A stretch of DNA of 14,783 nucleotides from Gemmatimonadota bacterium (GTDB lineage: Bacteria > GCA-2686955). The notes under the pieces were generated by a model. The model had not been told where the DNA came from. It ran no database searches and saw only the letters and a list, made by a program, of their open reading frames with translations. Location of the stretch: positions 1 through 14,783 of the forward strand of contig NYZA01000071.1 of the NCBI GenBank assembly GCA_002686955.1, read 5' to 3'. Both the position numbers and the translations under genes were made by a program. The stretch's first letter is position 1. Each line of letters opens with the position of its first letter. Shown here one piece after another: positions 13,679 to 14,783 of the stretch.

Positions 13679-14783
13679 ATGAGAAGATCCCCAGACCCAG
13701 TATTCAATCCGCTTTCGAGGAGGATTCTCAGGAAGAGGATCTCGAACAGGGAAGTCGTAGTCGGTGTGGTTCTGCTGGGTCTGCTCGCGGCGATCAGTGC
13801 CTGGATCAGCGCGCAAGGGGGGCGTTTCGATCCGGCCGATCGTGATCTCGCTCCAGAGCTCCTTCTTGCCCCCGCCCCGAGAATCGAGCTCTACCAGCGC
13901 CCGCCCATCCACTGGGCCGAGCGTGGCGGCGGCGGAGCGGCCGAGGGCGACCTCGGCGTCTTCCCGGCGTCGATCCTGGACGGCGGATGGCGGCCGGAAG
14001 GTGGGGTCGATAACTTCAACCCCTCGCGCCTCTACGAGAAGATCAACGGTGCGGCCGAGCAGTTCATCCGTTTCGGCTTTCGCGGACTGCGCTTTCTCAG
14101 CCTCGCAAAGGATGGGCGCTTCATCACGGTGGAGCTCTACGATCAGACCGACGCGGCGGGTGCGATCGGCATCTTCGTCGCCCAACGTGCACCCGAGCGG
14201 GCGATCGAGGAGAGGGATGGCGCGCGCCTGTTGCGCACCCCGCTCGGATTCGTCGGGATCCTGGGACGGCACTACTTCAAGATCACCGGAAGCGAGGTCG
14301 CGGAATCGATCACACGGAAGACGGAGCAGATCGTCGGCGTGCTGATCGAGTCGGTGGAGGCGGGAGCCGGTGATCCCGTGGAGCTGAAGCTGCTGATCGA
14401 CGGTTTCGGGGCGAAGATCGGCGAGATCGGATACGAACCAGACAATGTCTTCCGCTACGAATTCCTGAGTCGATTCTGGTTCGCAACGCGGCCGAAGGAG
14501 ATGCGGGTGTTCCTGCATCGGGCCGATTCGGACGAATCCGCGCGGCGGCTCTTCGGTCGCATCGCGGCGGAGCACCGCTTCGAATACGAAGTGGTGCCCA
14601 AGACGCGAGACCGGGAGACCGATGCGATGGAATATACGGTTACCCTGCTCTTCTCCCCCCTGACGCTACCGGGGAGCAACCGCCCTATAGGAAGCAGCAA
14701 CGCCTTGGAGCTGGCGGTGCAGCTCCCCCAGCACTTCTGGCTTCCCCTGGACCCTGAGGAGCCCCTGGCCGAGGCTGTGCCCA
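13679..14783 (+). CDS. DUF6599-like membrane-anchored protein, runs off right edge
   Basis: An open frame from ATG 13679 to the window end (368 codons seen, 3' end missing). A basic N-terminus (RRILRKRISNR) is followed by one hydrophobic segment, VVVGVVLLGLLAAISAWIS (about 26-44), which reads as a signal anchor or uncleaved signal placing the rest outside the cytoplasm. Residues 114-135 (NPSRLYEKINGAAEQFIRFGF) match the hallmark of DUF6599 proteins, L-Y-x-K-I-x-G-A-A-E-x(2)-[LI]. Further family-like stretches are FITVELYDQTDAAGAIGIFVAQR and YFKITGS. Function is unknown. The ribosome site is weak and the frame is open upstream, so the exact start is uncertain. It diverges from the S8 protease, with 104 bases between the start codons. 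Codon use and GC content match the neighbouring right-half genes. Confidence 0.8.
   Translation, partial: MRRSPDPVFNPLSRRILRKRISNREVVVGVVLLGLLAAISAWISAQGGRFDPADRDLAPELLLAPAPRIELYQRPPIHWAERGGGGAAEGDLGVFPASILDGGWRPEGGVDNFNPSRLYEKINGAAEQFIRFGFRGLRFLSLAKDGRFITVELYDQTDAAGAIGIFVAQRAPERAIEERDGARLLRTPLGFVGILGRHYFKITGSEVAESITRKTEQIVGVLIESVEAGAGDPVELKLLIDGFGAKIGEIGYEPDNVFRYEFLSRFWFATRPKEMRVFLHRADSDESARRLFGRIAAEHRFEYEVVPKTRDRETDAMEYTVTLLFSPLTLPGSNRPIGSSNALELAVQLPQHFWLPLDPEEPLAEAVP

Overview
The window looks like chromosome of an uncultured, GC-rich, Gram-negative-type bacterium. Sampled lines run about 68% GC in the right half and about 52% in the leftmost gene. The right half carries genes typical of large environmental genomes: a lipoprotein arylsulfotransferase-like protein, a secreted repeat (alpha-toroid-like) protein, a DUF434 protein, a secreted S8 protease and a DUF6599 membrane-anchored protein. 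With the big parallel beta-helix protein this mix recalls candidate phyla such as Eisenbacteria or Krumholzibacteriota, but that placement is inference and no rRNA or marker gene is present.

The left part (about 1-6735) is the accessory region and reads on the minus strand. A secreted beta-helix gene (6735-4105) is followed 72 bases after its stop by an integron attC recombination site (4032-3970). That site is split by a complete group II intron (3969-2063) encoding a reverse transcriptase/maturase. Joining the exons across the intron restores a perfect attC R' box, GT+TAGAC = GTTAGAC. The next gene, an OLD-family AAA ATPase/TOPRIM nuclease of anti-phage type (1996-137), starts 66 bases past the junction, as a following gene cassette would. 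No integron integrase is in the window, so this may be an integrase-less cassette cluster or the distal part of a longer array. The intron-encoded protein has apparently lost about seven residues in the RT domain just after the conserved EKFFD and has CADD in place of YADD, so the intron may be stuck in the attC site.

The middle (6736-7811) is a gene-poor block of about 1.1 kb. It holds two 56-bp direct repeats centred on a perfect 18-bp palindrome, exactly 384 bp apart, and a short IS21-type transposase remnant.

The right half holds, in order: the ASST-like lipoprotein (minus), diverging from a secreted protein gene (plus) broken by a one-base frameshift at about 9597; a long inverted repeat between two converging genes that overlaps both stop codons; a two-gene minus-strand unit of S8 protease then DUF434 protein; and a divergent DUF6599 gene running off the right edge.
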